Positions 36,417 through 47,395 of a DNA stretch of 64,000 nt are shown piece by piece. The DNA is from Tritrichomonas musculus. Its lineage: Eukaryota; Parabasalia; Tritrichomonadida; Tritrichomonadidae. Every line of letters begins with the position of its first letter. The stretch's first letter is position 1. The stretch is taken from contig JAPFFF010000002.1 of the NCBI GenBank assembly GCA_039105265.1, positions 5,766,001 through 5,830,000 on the forward strand. The letters run 5' to 3'. The translations under genes were made by a program, and so were the position numbers. The notes below the pieces were generated by a model. It was not told where the DNA came from. It worked only from the letters and a program-made list of their open reading frames with translations, and searched no databases.

Positions 36417-36421
36417 TCGAT
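36417..36421. repeat. Target-site duplication TCGAT, left copy (palindromic element)
   Basis: TCGAT directly before the left terminus and again at 55580-55584 directly after the right terminus. Five- to six-base duplications fit Polinton-type integration. Confidence 0.85.
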
Positions 36422-36544
36422 AGTAGTATATACGAGTCGGTTTTCGCTGTGGGTCGCAGGTCTGGACTAAGAACGAACTCGTCATAAAAGAAAAAGAAAA
36501 GAAAAAGAAAAAAAGAAAAGAAAAAAAAAAAATATTCTTGTTCT

Positions 36545-36780
36545 CACTACTGCTCCCCATCCATGAAACGGCACAGGTACCCCACCCCACAACCGCCCAT
36601 CTATGAAACGGCACAGGTACCTGCCCCACTGCCCACTATCTATGAAACAGCACAGGTGCCCCACCCCACTGCCCTCCATCTACGAAACAGCTTAGGTACC
36701 CCGCCATCTATGAAACGGCACAGGTAGCACCCCGAGAATCTCGTACATACCACCATCTACTTAATGGCACATGTACTCCA
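36545..36780. repeat. GC-richer subterminal repeats
   Basis: Units of the form CCATCTATGAAACGGCACAG followed by GTACCCC, about five degenerate copies 45-60 bp apart. Mirror copy about 55210-55450. Between it and the terminus lies an A/G-rich purine run. Subterminal repeats of this kind often bind transposition or replication proteins; function here unknown. Confidence 0.75.
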
Positions 36781-36805
36781 CCACGAGGACCCTCTTAGAA
36801 AAGAC

Positions 36806-37277
36806 CTACTAATACATCCATACTAATACATCTATGCTAATACATCCATACTAATATATCTATACTAATACATCCATACTAATATATCCATGCTAATACA
36901 TCTATACTAATACATCTATACTAATACATCTATACTAATACATCTATACTAATACATCTATACTAATACATCTATACTAATACATCTATACTAATACATC
37001 TATACTAATACATCTATACTAATACATCTATACTAATACATCTATACTAATACATCTATACTAATACATCTATACTAATACATCTATACTAATACATCTA
37101 TACTAATACATCTATACTAATACATCTATACTAATACATCTATACTAATACATCTATACTAATACATCTATACTAATACATCTATACTAATACATCTATA
37201 CTAATACATCTATACTAATACATCTATACTAATACATCTATACTAATACATCTATACTAATACATCTATACTAATAT
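36806..37277. repeat. 14-bp tandem array, left arm
   Basis: Unit CATCTATACTAATA, about 33 copies, nearly perfect in the middle and degenerate at the outer edge. Mirror array 54737-55195. The left arm is 14 bp longer up to the 826-residue gene, that is, by one unit. Confidence 0.93.
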
Positions 37278-37365
37278 ATCCACTTATAATACATTAAAAA
37301 AACACACTAACAAAAAATACAAACAACCTGTTTTCGTTTTAAATATGTTTTTTATTCGTTTGTAA

Positions 37366-39846
37366 ATGCAACCACTAACTACAAACTGCGATAGCCAAGA
37401 AGAACAAGGAACTTTCGAAACAATTCGCGAACTCGATTACAATATATTCGATAAAGAAGGTGTTAAGCTTCCTTTCTCTTACTTCTATACTAACTCCAAA
37501 TCCGAAACATTGCTGCATAACATAACATATACATTAAACATTAACGATACAGCCAATATCGATTTTACGCTTGGTGGAACAAACAATAAAGAGCTTAAAC
37601 CATTATGTTCTAGATTCTGCGATAATATTATTATCCATTTTATTATACCCGAAGATATTATAAAGAATAATAAAGCATTAAAGAATTATATTAAACGTAA
37701 GGGAACAAACGACCAACCAGAAGAGAATACACCAAAGTCCAAAGAAGACCGACAATTTAATAAAGTTCTTAAAGAAATTACGCCATTCCTTGCTAACAAT
37801 ACAGAAATTATTAGAGAGTTATTTAATAAATTCGATATACTAATTAATAAGACAAGCATAAAGCCGACATCGTTTAAAGTCGATAAAGGAACCATTAAAC
37901 AGTTTATTAAAATATCTCTGCAAGATGTTCCACTAGATAAGGTTCTTAATATTGTATGCAATAAAGAGAGAATTAAAGAGTTTAACGATAATGGTATATT
38001 TATAAACGATATCGAAATAATCCAAGACTTTAGCGGAACCATTAACAAGAAGGATGTTATAGATTATTTATTAACGAAGCCAGACTTTAGAAAAGAAGGA
38101 GAGGAATCCATTAACAACAATACAACAGAAGAACCGATTAAAATAATTATAGATAATAATGCATCTGTCGGTTCCAATTGTTTAACATTTATAACGAATT
38201 CTTCTTTTGGTGCTGTTAGGTATAATTTTTATAATAAATTCGCGCAAGCAATAGAATCTCCAAATGTTCGAGGTAGTGTCGGAAACCATTACAGCCATTG
38301 GATAAATAACCAAGAACAGATATTAAAGGATAATATTAAGAAATCTCTCGATACAGGTATTTTAAGATTAGAAATAACATATTATATCGATAACCAAGCG
38401 ATAACAGAAGAATACATTAACAAACACCTCGATTATTTTGTTTATATATTACCTCCAAATCTTATATTCTATAACAGTATATCCAAGCAATGGTCGCTAT
38501 TACTTAATGCTATTAAATATAATCTTTGTGTTGTGGATTTGGATTATAACTTGGCTTTGTTCTCTTACTCGATAAACAAGCTAACAAACAACATAAACGG
38601 CTTTTATATTAAGAACGTTAATACAAACAAGCTTTCGAACATACTTAAATTATATTCGTTTAATTATCCAATTATTCTGGTATCATTTAAGCGAACTATC
38701 GAAGAAGGAAACGACAATTTGCTTATTAAACAACGAATATATACAAAAGAACTAATAAACACAATAAACAAATCGTTTGTATTAAACGAACTAATAACTT
38801 ATATATCGAACGGAAATACTTACTTTACACCATTTATTACTAAAGATACAACCATTAAAGCCGAAGATGTAGGTTTATTAGATTGCCCGATTTGTCGCTT
38901 ACGATTACAACCAAAGAAGAACATAAACCAATTTACAACCTATAACATTCCTATAGTGTTTAAACCAATCGATAACATAAGCAAAATAACCAAACTGTTA
39001 AAGAAAGACAAAGAAGAGAATCTATTTAAAAATGCGAGAGAAGAATTAATAAACGAACTAATAAAACAAAAAGAAGAAGAGTCTAACCAACAGATACAAG
39101 ATACCACAAAAATAAAGAGTATGTTTATTAATTCGTTTAACGATACTCTTAATTCGAACAAACATAAATTAATCGAATTGGAGAACAAGACGCATTTATT
39201 TGTTTATGCTTTTAAATTTATATTTACTCGATATGGGAACAAGGCTTTATTATTATGCAGTAAACAAAACAATATTGGTAGCGAATCTAATTTATCTATT
39301 TACTGGTCGGTTAATTCTGTTTACGATTATTTACGAGAGAACATTAACAAATGGACAGAAATAGCGAATAACATTTATGGCTCTTCGTTAGGAATACCTA
39401 TAATGGAGATAGAAAAGGAAGGTGTCTATTATAATGCTTCTCGTAATCTCCGTGCAAAAATAAATATTGTTAACAGCACAACAACAAGAGACGAGATACA
39501 TGTTAACCAACCTCTAGAGTATTACACGAACACAGCAATAGATAAAGAAGTACCGAACAATATTAAAGACGATAATATATTAACACATAACAGTTATCGT
39601 AAAGGAAAACACGAACCAATAGATAAACTTGTTAAAGAAGGGGATGCTATCGAAATTTTTAATACTTTCGAATATAAAGGAAGCTATTTAATTAGTTTTC
39701 GATTAGATGGCAAGGAATTAACAGCAAAGAGCACTAGATTCCTAGACGATATAATTAAAGACAAAGAAAGTGTTTTTAAAGTTGTTGTTGGTGCACTAAA
39801 GATGCACCCAATTAGTAGACGACATTGTTATTATTTTATTTCTTAA
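37366..39846 (+). CDS. Unrecognised 826-residue protein, left copy
   Basis: The major product of the palindromic element. Begins MQPLTTNCDSQEEQGTFETI. Acidic/basic mix with many Asn, Ile and Lys; no signal peptide or membrane segment. A Cys-rich site DCPICRLRLQPKKN lies near residue 507. The last 75 residues form a distinct domain (KLVKEGDAIEIFNTFEYKGS ... VVVGALKMHPISRRHCYYFI) that recurs as a separate fragment at 41264-41524; a middle segment (HLDYFVYILPPNLIFYNSIS) recurs near 44.4 kb. This makes it a member of a small element-borne family. I see no polymerase, integrase, capsid or ATPase motif. Both copies are identical in residues. Possible roles: terminal protein, replication initiator or nuclease; none can be supported. 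Confidence 0.85.
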   Translation: MQPLTTNCDSQEEQGTFETIRELDYNIFDKEGVKLPFSYFYTNSKSETLLHNITYTLNINDTANIDFTLGGTNNKELKPLCSRFCDNIIIHFIIPEDIIKNNKALKNYIKRKGTNDQPEENTPKSKEDRQFNKVLKEITPFLANNTEIIRELFNKFDILINKTSIKPTSFKVDKGTIKQFIKISLQDVPLDKVLNIVCNKERIKEFNDNGIFINDIEIIQDFSGTINKKDVIDYLLTKPDFRKEGEESINNNTTEEPIKIIIDNNASVGSNCLTFITNSSFGAVRYNFYNKFAQAIESPNVRGSVGNHYSHWINNQEQILKDNIKKSLDTGILRLEITYYIDNQAITEEYINKHLDYFVYILPPNLIFYNSISKQWSLLLNAIKYNLCVVDLDYNLALFSYSINKLTNNINGFYIKNVNTNKLSNILKLYSFNYPIILVSFKRTIEEGNDNLLIKQRIYTKELINTINKSFVLNELITYISNGNTYFTPFITKDTTIKAEDVGLLDCPICRLRLQPKKNINQFTTYNIPIVFKPIDNISKITKLLKKDKEENLFKNAREELINELIKQKEEESNQQIQDTTKIKSMFINSFNDTLNSNKHKLIELENKTHLFVYAFKFIFTRYGNKALLLCSKQNNIGSESNLSIYWSVNSVYDYLRENINKWTEIANNIYGSSLGIPIMEIEKEGVYYNASRNLRAKINIVNSTTTRDEIHVNQPLEYYTNTAIDKEVPNNIKDDNILTHNSYRKGKHEPIDKLVKEGDAIEIFNTFEYKGSYLISFRLDGKELTAKSTRFLDDIIKDKESVFKVVVGALKMHPISRRHCYYFIS

Positions 39847-39859
39847 AGCAGGAAGCAGA

Positions 39860-39962
39860 CATAACCAAATATTATAACAATTAATTGCTACTTTTAAGAT
39901 TTATACAATATTCTATTTTTGGAATCCACAAAGGAACAACATTATTAGAAACGCATAGAGTG
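39860..39962. repeat. Copy 1 of a 100-120 bp direct repeat after the 826-residue gene
   Basis: Starts ATAACCAAATATTATAACA, contains TTAATTGCTACTTTTAA and ends GGAATCCACAAAGGAACAAC followed by an AAACGCATAGAG box. Copy 2 is at about 41808-41925 in the same orientation, upstream of the minus-strand 85-residue gene. Mirror copies exist in the right arm. Since one copy follows a gene end and the other precedes a gene start, it may be a boundary or regulatory element. Confidence 0.75.
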
Positions 39963-40049
39963 ACCCATTTACATTATCCAGGTGGCAAATTCTACCATCT
40001 CTAAAACGCGACCATATAAAGCAACATTTTTGCTGTTTAGAGGTTTTAT

Positions 40050-40250
40050 AGTATATCCATTAATATATCCAACAATATATCCAACAATATATCCATTAAT
40101 ATATCCAACAATATATCCAACAATATATCCACCAATACAATCCAATAGTATATCTATTAATACATCCACTATTATATCCACTTATGGAACACCCAACAAT
40201 ATATCCACTAATACATCCACTTATAATATATCCATGCGAGCTATATTACA
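40050..40250. repeat. ATATCCAACAAT-type tandem repeats, left arm
   Basis: Twelve-base units ATATCCAACAAT / ATATCCATTAAT, about ten copies passing into degenerate CACTAATACATC words. Mirror about 51765-51965. Open frames across it on both strands are caused by the repeat. Confidence 0.8.
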
Positions 40251-40364
40251 TAAAGATATAGAGGTATCTAACTAGACAGGTATCTAACAAAGCATAGAGG
40301 TATCGTATAAAACCAATAGGTATCGCACAAAACCATATACTCTATATACTACTAACTATATACC

Positions 40365-41208
40365 AACTACATACTAACTATATACTACTACTAACTATAT
40401 ACTACTACTAACTATATACTACTACTAACTATATACTACTACTAACTATATACTACTACTAACTATATACTACTACTAACTATATACTACTACTAACTAT
40501 ATACTACTACTAACTATATACTACTACTAACTATATACTACTACTAACTATATACTACTACTAACTATATACTACTACTAACTATATACTACTACTAACT
40601 ATATACTATACTACTACTACTAACTATATACTACTACTAACTATATACTACTACTAACTATATACTACTACTAACTATATACTACTACTAACTATATACT
40701 ACTACTAACTATATACTACTACTAACTATATACTACTACTAACTATATACTACTACTAACTATATACTACTACTAACTATATACTACTACTAACTATATA
40801 CTACTACTAACTATATACTACTACTAACTATATACTACTACTAACTATATACTACTACTAACTATATACTACTACTAACTATATACTACTACTAACTATA
40901 TACTACTACCAACTATATACTACTACTAACTATATACTACTACTAACTATATACTACTACTAACTATATACTACTACTAACTATATACTACTACTAACTA
41001 TATACTACTACTAACTATATACTACTACTAACTATATACTACTACTAACTATATACTACTACTAACTATATACTACTACTAACTATATACTACTACTAAC
41101 TATATACTACTACTATATACTACTACTAACTATATACTACTACTAACTATATACTACTACTAACTATATACTACTACTAACTATATACTACTACTAACTA
41201 TATACTAC
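40365..41208. repeat. 17-bp tandem array, left arm
   Basis: Unit CTACTACTAACTATATA, close to 50 copies with a few short or altered units. Mirror array 50790-51650. Up to the next gene the left arm is 17 bp shorter than the right, a net difference of one unit. Confidence 0.93.
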
Positions 41209-41263
41209 CTACATACTAATTACATATTAACAATATACAAGTTATATACCTTATATACAAACT

Positions 41264-41524
41264 ATATGCAAAAAGATAGACGACGATGTTAAACTAGGAG
41301 ATACAGTTAAGATATTTGGGTACAAACTACTTAAAAGTTCGTTATTAATACGTTGTTCTATTAATAGCGGAGACCTAAAAAATTATATAGCGACATACTG
41401 GCTTAAGGAAATTATCCTTGGTAAACTTAAATCTACAAAAATAACCAATTGTATAGAAGCTGTTGTTGGACCCACTAAGACCACACCACAAAAACAGAAA
41501 TGCTATATTTATGTGGTTAGCTAA
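41264..41524 (+). pseudogene. Fragment similar to the C-terminal domain of the 826-residue protein, left arm
   Basis: Reads DDVKLGDTVKIFGYKLLKSS ... AVVGPTKTTPQKQKCYIYVV, against KLVKEGDAIEIFNTFEYKGS ... VVVGALKMHPISRRHCYYFI in the 826-residue protein: same length, same spacing, same end. It lacks the rest of the protein and an obvious start, so it is a paralogue piece. Mirror copy about 50474-50734. It converges with the 85-residue gene. Confidence 0.75.
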
Positions 41525-41536
41525 AAATAATTTATT

Positions 41537-41794
41537 CTATTCTCCATCTAGTACTGTCGATGCAGACATACAATATAAAATGTCGTCGTCTTGTCTATCG
41601 AAGAATAAGATGCGATACTTCTTAATAAACACACCAGGGAATGTAAAACTATATTTTCCTTTAATAGTAGAATATTTATGTACTTTTCCTTTTGGGTCCT
41701 TAATTAAAACATAGTTGTTGTAATCTTGGATAGTGCATCCATTAAAAGTAAATGTTCTCTCTGTTGGTATCTGTATGGTATCTTTAAAAGACAT
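41537..41794 (-). CDS. Unrecognised 85-residue protein, left copy
   Basis: Begins MSFKDTIQIPTERTFTFNGC. Beta-rich by eye, with alternating hydrophobic residues (YVLIKDPKGKVHKYSTIKGK; YRILFFDRQDDDILYCMS). No family recognised. The identical mirror copy, the separation from repeat arrays and the conserved block upstream of its ATG all support a real gene. It is the only compact complete gene besides the 826-residue one in each arm. Confidence 0.65.
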   Translation of the reverse strand: MSFKDTIQIPTERTFTFNGCTIQDYNNYVLIKDPKGKVHKYSTIKGKYSFTFPGVFIKKYRILFFDRQDDDILYCMSASTVLDGE

Positions 41795-41807
41795 TTATGC
41801 GGAAATA

Positions 41808-41925
41808 AAAATAACCAAATACTATAACGAATATTTGCGACACGATTAATTGCTACTTTTTAAAATTTATAACTATATTTTATTTTTGGAATCCACAAAG
41901 GAACAACATTGTAAGAAACACATAG
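41808..41925. repeat. Copy 2 of the 100-120 bp direct repeat, upstream of the 85-residue gene
   Basis: Diverged copy of 39860-39962 with the same order of words. The minus-strand 68-residue frame next to it (MYLTNTNKYTTWKCMVVICS to LFLCGFQK, 41880-42086) overlaps this repeat and may be fortuitous. Confidence 0.7.
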
Positions 41926-42086
41926 AGGAACCTATATGCAATATCTGGTGTGTAGGAAAATCGACGGACCCAATAAATAAAGTTGCCAACGATGCGATTA
42001 ATTAGATTTCCTTCCACATTCCATTTCGAACATATTACTACCATACATTTCCAGGTTGTGTATTTGTTAGTATTTGTAAGATACAT
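41880..42086 (-). CDS. Possible 68-residue protein, left copy
   Basis: The frame has ATG start and a hydrophobic end (FLYVFLTMLFLCGF) that might anchor in a membrane. It overlaps the direct repeat and lies beside repeats, and only its mirrored identity in the other arm supports it. Weak call. Confidence 0.3.
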   Translation of the reverse strand: MYLTNTNKYTTWKCMVVICSKWNVEGNLINRIVGNFIYWVRRFSYTPDIAYRFLYVFLTMLFLCGFQK

Positions 42087-42089
42087 CTA

Positions 42090-42370
42090 TGGTTATAGAA
42101 TACATCTATATTTGTAGGATACATCTATGCTTATAGAATACATCTATATTTATAGAATACATCTATATTTATAGAATACATCTATGCTTATAGGATACAT
42201 TTACGGATTGTGCGATACATCTATGCTTATAGAATACATCTATATTTATAGAATACATTTGCTGTTGGTGCGATACATTTACGGCTCGTAGGATACATCT
42301 AAGGTTTGTGCGATACATTTGCAATTTTTGGGATACATTTGCGGCTTGTGCGATACATTTACGGTTTGGG
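42090..42370. repeat. GATACATCTAT-type repeats, left arm
   Basis: Units of 17-19 bp around ATACATCTATGCTTATAG, ATACATCTATATTTATAG and GATACATTTGCGGCTTGTGC, about fifteen copies. Mirror about 49700-49915. The left arm has about 70 bp more here. Confidence 0.85.
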
Positions 42371-42479
42371 TATTTGTTTATTTTTTGGAACACACAGAGA
42401 AAAGTATTATTAGGTAATTTTAAAAACATATACGAAAAATAGAGAAAATAGACGAAATATATAGAAACGCATAATTGTA

Positions 42480-44405
42480 CCAATAGCAACAATAACTAAA
42501 ACAACAACAACAACCATATACACCAACAGCAGCAATAACTACAACAACAACTAAAACAACAACAACAACAACCATATGCACCAATAACTAAAACAACTAT
42601 ACACACCAACAGCAATTACAACTACAACAACCATATGTGCTAATAGCAACAACAACTATATGCACCAATAGCAACAATAACTAAAACAACTATATGCACT
42701 AATAGCATTAACGGCAACAACTACAACAACCATATGCACCAATAACTAAAACAACTATAACACCAATAACAACAACAACTAAAATAACTATATGCACCAA
42801 TAGTAATAACAACTAAAACAACTATATGCACCAATAGCAACAACAACCATATGTGCTAATAGCAGCAATAGCAACAATAACTAAAACAATTATAACAGCA
42901 ATAGCAACAATAACTAAACAACTATAACACCAATAACAACAACAACTAAAATAACTATATGCACCAATAGTAATAACAACTAAAACAACTATATGCACCA
43001 ATAGCAACAACAACCATATGTGCTAATAGCAACAATAGCAACAATAACTAAAACAACTATTTGCATTAATAGCAACAACAACCATATGCACTAATAGAGC
43101 AAATAGCAACTATAACATACTAAAACTAAAACAACTATATGCACCAATAACTAATAAACAATAACTAGCAACAAAACAACTATATATACCACTATAGCAA
43201 TACAAACAACTACAACAACAACTATATGCATTAATAGCAACAACAACCATATGCACTAATAGAGCCAATAGCAACAACAACTAAAACAACAACTATACGC
43301 ACCAATAGCAATAACAACTAAAGCAACCATATGCGCTAATAGCAACAACAACTAAAACAACTATATATACCAATAGCAACAACAACTATATGCATTAATA
43401 GCAACAACAACCATATGTGCTAATAGCAACAACAACTAAAATAACTATATACACCAATAGTAATAACAACTAAAGCAACTATATGCACTAATAGCAACAA
43501 CAACTAAAACAACTATATGCACCAATAGCAACAATAACTAAAACAACTAAAACAACTATAACAACAATAACAACAACAACTAAAACAACTATATGCACCA
43601 ATAGCAACAATAACTAAAACAACTAAAACAACAATAACAACAATAACAACAAAAACTAAAATAACTATATGCACCAACAACTAAAACAACTATATGCACC
43701 AATAGCAACAATAACTAAAACAACTAAAACAACAATAACAACAAAAACTAAAACAACTATATGTACCAATAGCAACAATAACTAAAACAACTAAAACAAC
43801 TATAACAACAACAACTAAAATAACTATATGCGCCAACAACTAAAACAACTATATGTACCAATAGCAACAACAACTACAACAACAACTATATGCATTAATA
43901 GCAACAACAACCATATGTGCTAATAGCAACAATAACTAAAACAACTAAAACAACTATATGTACCAATAGCAACAACAACTACAACAACAACTATATGCAT
44001 TAATAGCAACAACAACCATATGTGCTAATAGCAACAATAACTAAAACAATTATAACAGCAATAGCAACAATAACTAAACAACTATAACAACAATAACAAC
44101 AACAACTAAAATAACTATATGCACCAATAGTAATAACAACTAAAGCAACCATATACACCAATAACAACAACAACTACAACAACAACTATATGCGACAATA
44201 GCAACAATAACTAAAACAACTACAACAACCATATGCATTAATAGCACCAATAGCAATAACAACTAAAGCAACCATATGCATTAATAGTAACAACAACCAT
44301 ATACACCAATAACAACAACAACTAAAATAACTATATGCACCAATAGCAATAACAACAACAATATGCTCTAATAGCAACAACAACCATAACAGCAACCATA
44401 TGCAT
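42480..44405. repeat. CAA-rich degenerate array, left arm
   Basis: About 1.9 kb built from AACTAAAACAACTATATGCA and CCAATAGCAACAACAACT words in varying order. Short hydrophobic frames on the other strand (Leu/Val/Ile/Cys/Tyr-rich) are by-products of the repeat. Mirror 47690-49590. Confidence 0.9.
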
Positions 44406-44410
44406 TTACG

Positions 44411-44530
44411 ATGTATTTATATAAAACCACAACTAGAACTTTAAATAGAGATGTTTATAAAAATATGGAGTACCTCGAAAATTTAATGCCATCGAATCTT
44501 ATTTATTACAATTCTATCGAGAAACAATTT
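44411..44530 (+). pseudogene. Fragment similar to a middle segment of the 826-residue protein, left arm
   Basis: Residues KNMEYLENLMPSNLIYYNSI and EKQFNLL match KHLDYFVYILPPNLIFYNSI and SKQWSLL of the 826-residue protein (about residues 348-378). Only about 30 residues show similarity. It lies between two large arrays, so it is a remnant, not a gene. Mirror about 47565-47684. Confidence 0.6.
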
Positions 44531-44699
44531 AATTTACTTTATTTTTATTTTTGGATTCCTTATGTATTCTTATACACATTCCTCTGTATGGTTCTATAGC
44601 GAAATATTCCTTTTTCCAAAACCTATTTCTTTGCTTGGTACTTATTTTGGTTTTGTTTTGTACCTTTATGGTTTTGTTTGGCATTTGCTCCGCTTGGCA

Positions 44700-45930
44700 C
44701 TTATTTTAATACTTGTTTTGGTTATTGCATGTTTTGGTTAATACTTGTTTTGGTTATTGCATGTTTTGGTTAATACTTGTTTTGGTTATTGTATGTTTTG
44801 GTTAATACTTGTTTTGGTTAATACTTGTTTTGGTTAATACTTGTTTTGGTTATTGCATGTTTTGGTTAATACTTGTTTTGGTTATTGCATGTTTTGGTTA
44901 ATACTTGTTTTGGTTATTGCATGTTTTGGTTAATACTTGTTTTGGTTAATACTTGTTTTGGTTAATACTTGTTTTGGTTATTGCATGTTTTGGTTAATAC
45001 TTGTTTTGGTTATTGCATGTTTTGGTTAATACTTGTTTTGGTTATTGCATGTTTTGGTTAATACTTGTTTTGGTTATTGCATGTTTTGGTTAATACTTGT
45101 TTTGGTTATTGCATGTTTTGGTTAATACTTGTTTTGGTTATTGCATGTTTTGGATAATACTTGTTTTGGTTAATACTTGTTTTGGTTAATACTTGTTTTG
45201 GTTATTGCATGTTTTGGTTAATACTTGTTTTGGTTAATACTTGTTTTGGTTAATACTTGTTTTGGTTATTGCATGTTTTGGTTATGTTTTGGTTAATACT
45301 TGTTTTGGTTATTGCATGTTTTGGTTAATACTTGTTTTGGTTATTGCATGTTTTGGTTAATACTTGTTTTGGTTAATACTTGTTTTGGTTAATACTTGTT
45401 TTGGTTATTGCATGTTTTGGTTAATACTTGTTTTGGTTATTGCATGTTTTGGATAATACTTGTTTTGGTTATTGCATGTTTTGGTTAATACTTGTTTTGG
45501 TTATTGCATGTTTTGGTTAATACTTGTTTTGGTTATTGCATGTTTTGGTTAATACTCGTTTTGGTTATTGCATGTTTTGGTTAATACTTGTTTTGGTTAA
45601 TACTTGTTTTGGTTATTGCATGTTTTGGTTAATACTTGTTTTGGTTAATACTTGTTTTGGTTATTGCATGTTTTGGATAATACTTGTTTTGGTTATTGCA
45701 TGTTTTGGTTATTGCATGTTTTGGTTAATACTTGTTTTGGTTAATACTTGTTTTGGTTAATACTTGTTTTGGTTATTGCATGTTTTGGTTAATACTTGTT
45801 TTGGTTATTGCATGTTTTGGATAATACTTGTTTTGGTTATTGCATGTTTTGGTTAATACTTGTTTTGGTTATTGCATGTTTTGGTTAATACTTGTTTTGG
45901 TTATTGCATGTTTTGGTTAATACTCGTTTT
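44700..45930. repeat. GTTTTGGTTAATACTT array, left arm
   Basis: Two alternating words, GTTTTGGTTAATACTT and GTTTTGGTTATTGCAT (16 bp each), in irregular order, about 1.23 kb. Mirror 46528-47395 is only 0.87 kb; this array accounts for about 363 bp of the difference between the arms. Confidence 0.93.
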
Positions 45931-46068
45931 GGTACTTATTTTATTTGGTACATCGATGGATTTAATTGTTATTTTATTATTATTTCTAGTTTTGTTTATT
46001 TTTGGATATTTCTCTATTATTTATAATGGAATCCAATTTGGATTTTTTTGTATTCCATAGAGTTTTGC

Positions 46069-46389
46069 ATAAAAATTCTGCAAATCTATGCAAAAGTAGA
46101 TAAATCTATGCAAAATACAAGAAACTCTGCAAAAGTAGATAAACTAAAGAAAACACAAGAAACTCTGCAAAAGTAGATAAATCTATGCAAAATACAAGAA
46201 ACTCTGCAAAAGTAGATAAACTAAAGAAAACACAAGAAACTCTGCAAAAGTAGATAAACTAAAGAAAACACAAGAAACTCTGCAAAAGTCGATAAATCTA
46301 TGCAAAACTACAAGAAACTCTGCAAAAGTAGATAAACTAAAGAAAACACAAGAAACTCTGCAAAAGTAGAGAAAATACTGTAAATCTAA
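46069..46389. repeat. Centre of the palindrome, 321 bp
   Basis: Not mirrored. Built of direct repeats: AAACTCTGCAAAAGTAGATA followed by either AACTAAAGAAAACACAAG or AATCTATGCAAAATACAAG, about eight units of 37-40 bp. The arms meet it at TCCATAGAGTTTTGC and its reverse complement. A repeat-filled unique centre between long inverted arms could be an origin of replication or simply a spacer that lets the palindrome persist. Confidence 0.9.
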
Positions 46390-46527
46390 GCAAAACTCTA
46401 TGGAATACAAAAAAATCCAAATTGGATTCCATTATAAATAATAGAGAAATATCCAAAAATAAACAAAACTAGAAATAATAATAAAATAACAATTAAATCC
46501 ATCGATGTACCAAATAAAATAAGTACC

Positions 46528-47395
46528 AAAACGAGTATTAACCAAAACATGCAATAACCAAAACAAGTATTAACCAAAACATGCAATAACCAAAACAAGT
46601 ATTAACCAAAACATGCAATAACCAAAACAAGTATTATCCAAAACATGCAATAACCAAAACAAGTATTAACCAAAACATGCAATAACCAAAACAAGTATTA
46701 ACCAAAACAAGTATTAACCAAAACAAGTATTAACCAAAACATGCAATAACCAAAACAAGTATTAACCAAAACATGCAATAACCAAAACAAGTATTAACCA
46801 AAACAAGTATTAACCAAAACAAGTATTATCCAAAACATGCAATAACCAAAACAAGTATTAACCAAAACAAGTATTAACCAAAACATGCAATAACCAAAAC
46901 AAGTATTAACCAAAACAAGTATTAACCAAAACAAGTATTATCCAAAACATGCAATAACCAAAACAAGTATTAACCAAAACATGCAATAACCAAAACAAGT
47001 ATTAACCAAAACATGCAATAACCAAAACAAGTATTAACCAAAACATGCAATAACCAAAACAAGTATTAACCAAAACAAGTATTAACCAAAACAAGTATTA
47101 ACCAAAACATGCAATAACCAAAACAAGTATTAACCAAAACAAGTATTAACCAAAACAAGTATTAACCAAAACATGCAATAACCAAAACAAGTATTAACCA
47201 AAACATGCAATAACCAAAACAAGTATTAACCAAAACATGCAATAACCAAAACAAGTATTAACCAAAACAAGTATTAACCAAAACAAGTATTAACCAAAAC
47301 ATACAATAACCAAAACAAGTATTAACCAAAACATGCAATAACCAAAACAAGTATTAACCAAAACATGCAATAACCAAAACAAGTATTAAAATAAG
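46528..47395. repeat. GTTTTGGTTAATACTT array, right arm (mirror)
   Basis: Reverse complement of the array in the left arm, with fewer units. Confidence 0.93.

Larger units (their letters stand above)
36422..46068. repeat. Left arm of the palindromic element
   Basis: About 9.65 kb, mirrored by 46390-55579. Matching positions in the two arms add up to 92001 at the ends, 92015 at the 826-residue genes, 91998 at the 85-residue genes, 92095 at the fragments near 44.4 kb and 92458 at the centre, so the length differences fall inside the tandem arrays. Confidence 0.92.

Noticed and set aside
36255-36470. 71-residue frame across the right TIR of the 8.2-kb element, and its mirror at the left
   Set aside because: It lies in both TIRs, crosses an insertion boundary, and has no domain; it is a chance frame in repeat DNA.
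40365-41208. CRISPR-like regular repeats
   Set aside because: Units are contiguous 17-mers without spacers, in a eukaryotic mobile element.
42822-43013. Cys/Tyr/Val-rich membrane-like frames in the CAA array
   Set aside because: Hydrophobic character follows from TTG/GTT triplets read on the other strand.
45524-45760. Repetitive hydrophobic peptide (MFWLLHVLVNT-type) open on the plus strand, and its mirror
   Set aside because: Produced by the 16-bp GTTTTGG array; composition and mirror copies show no coding constraint.
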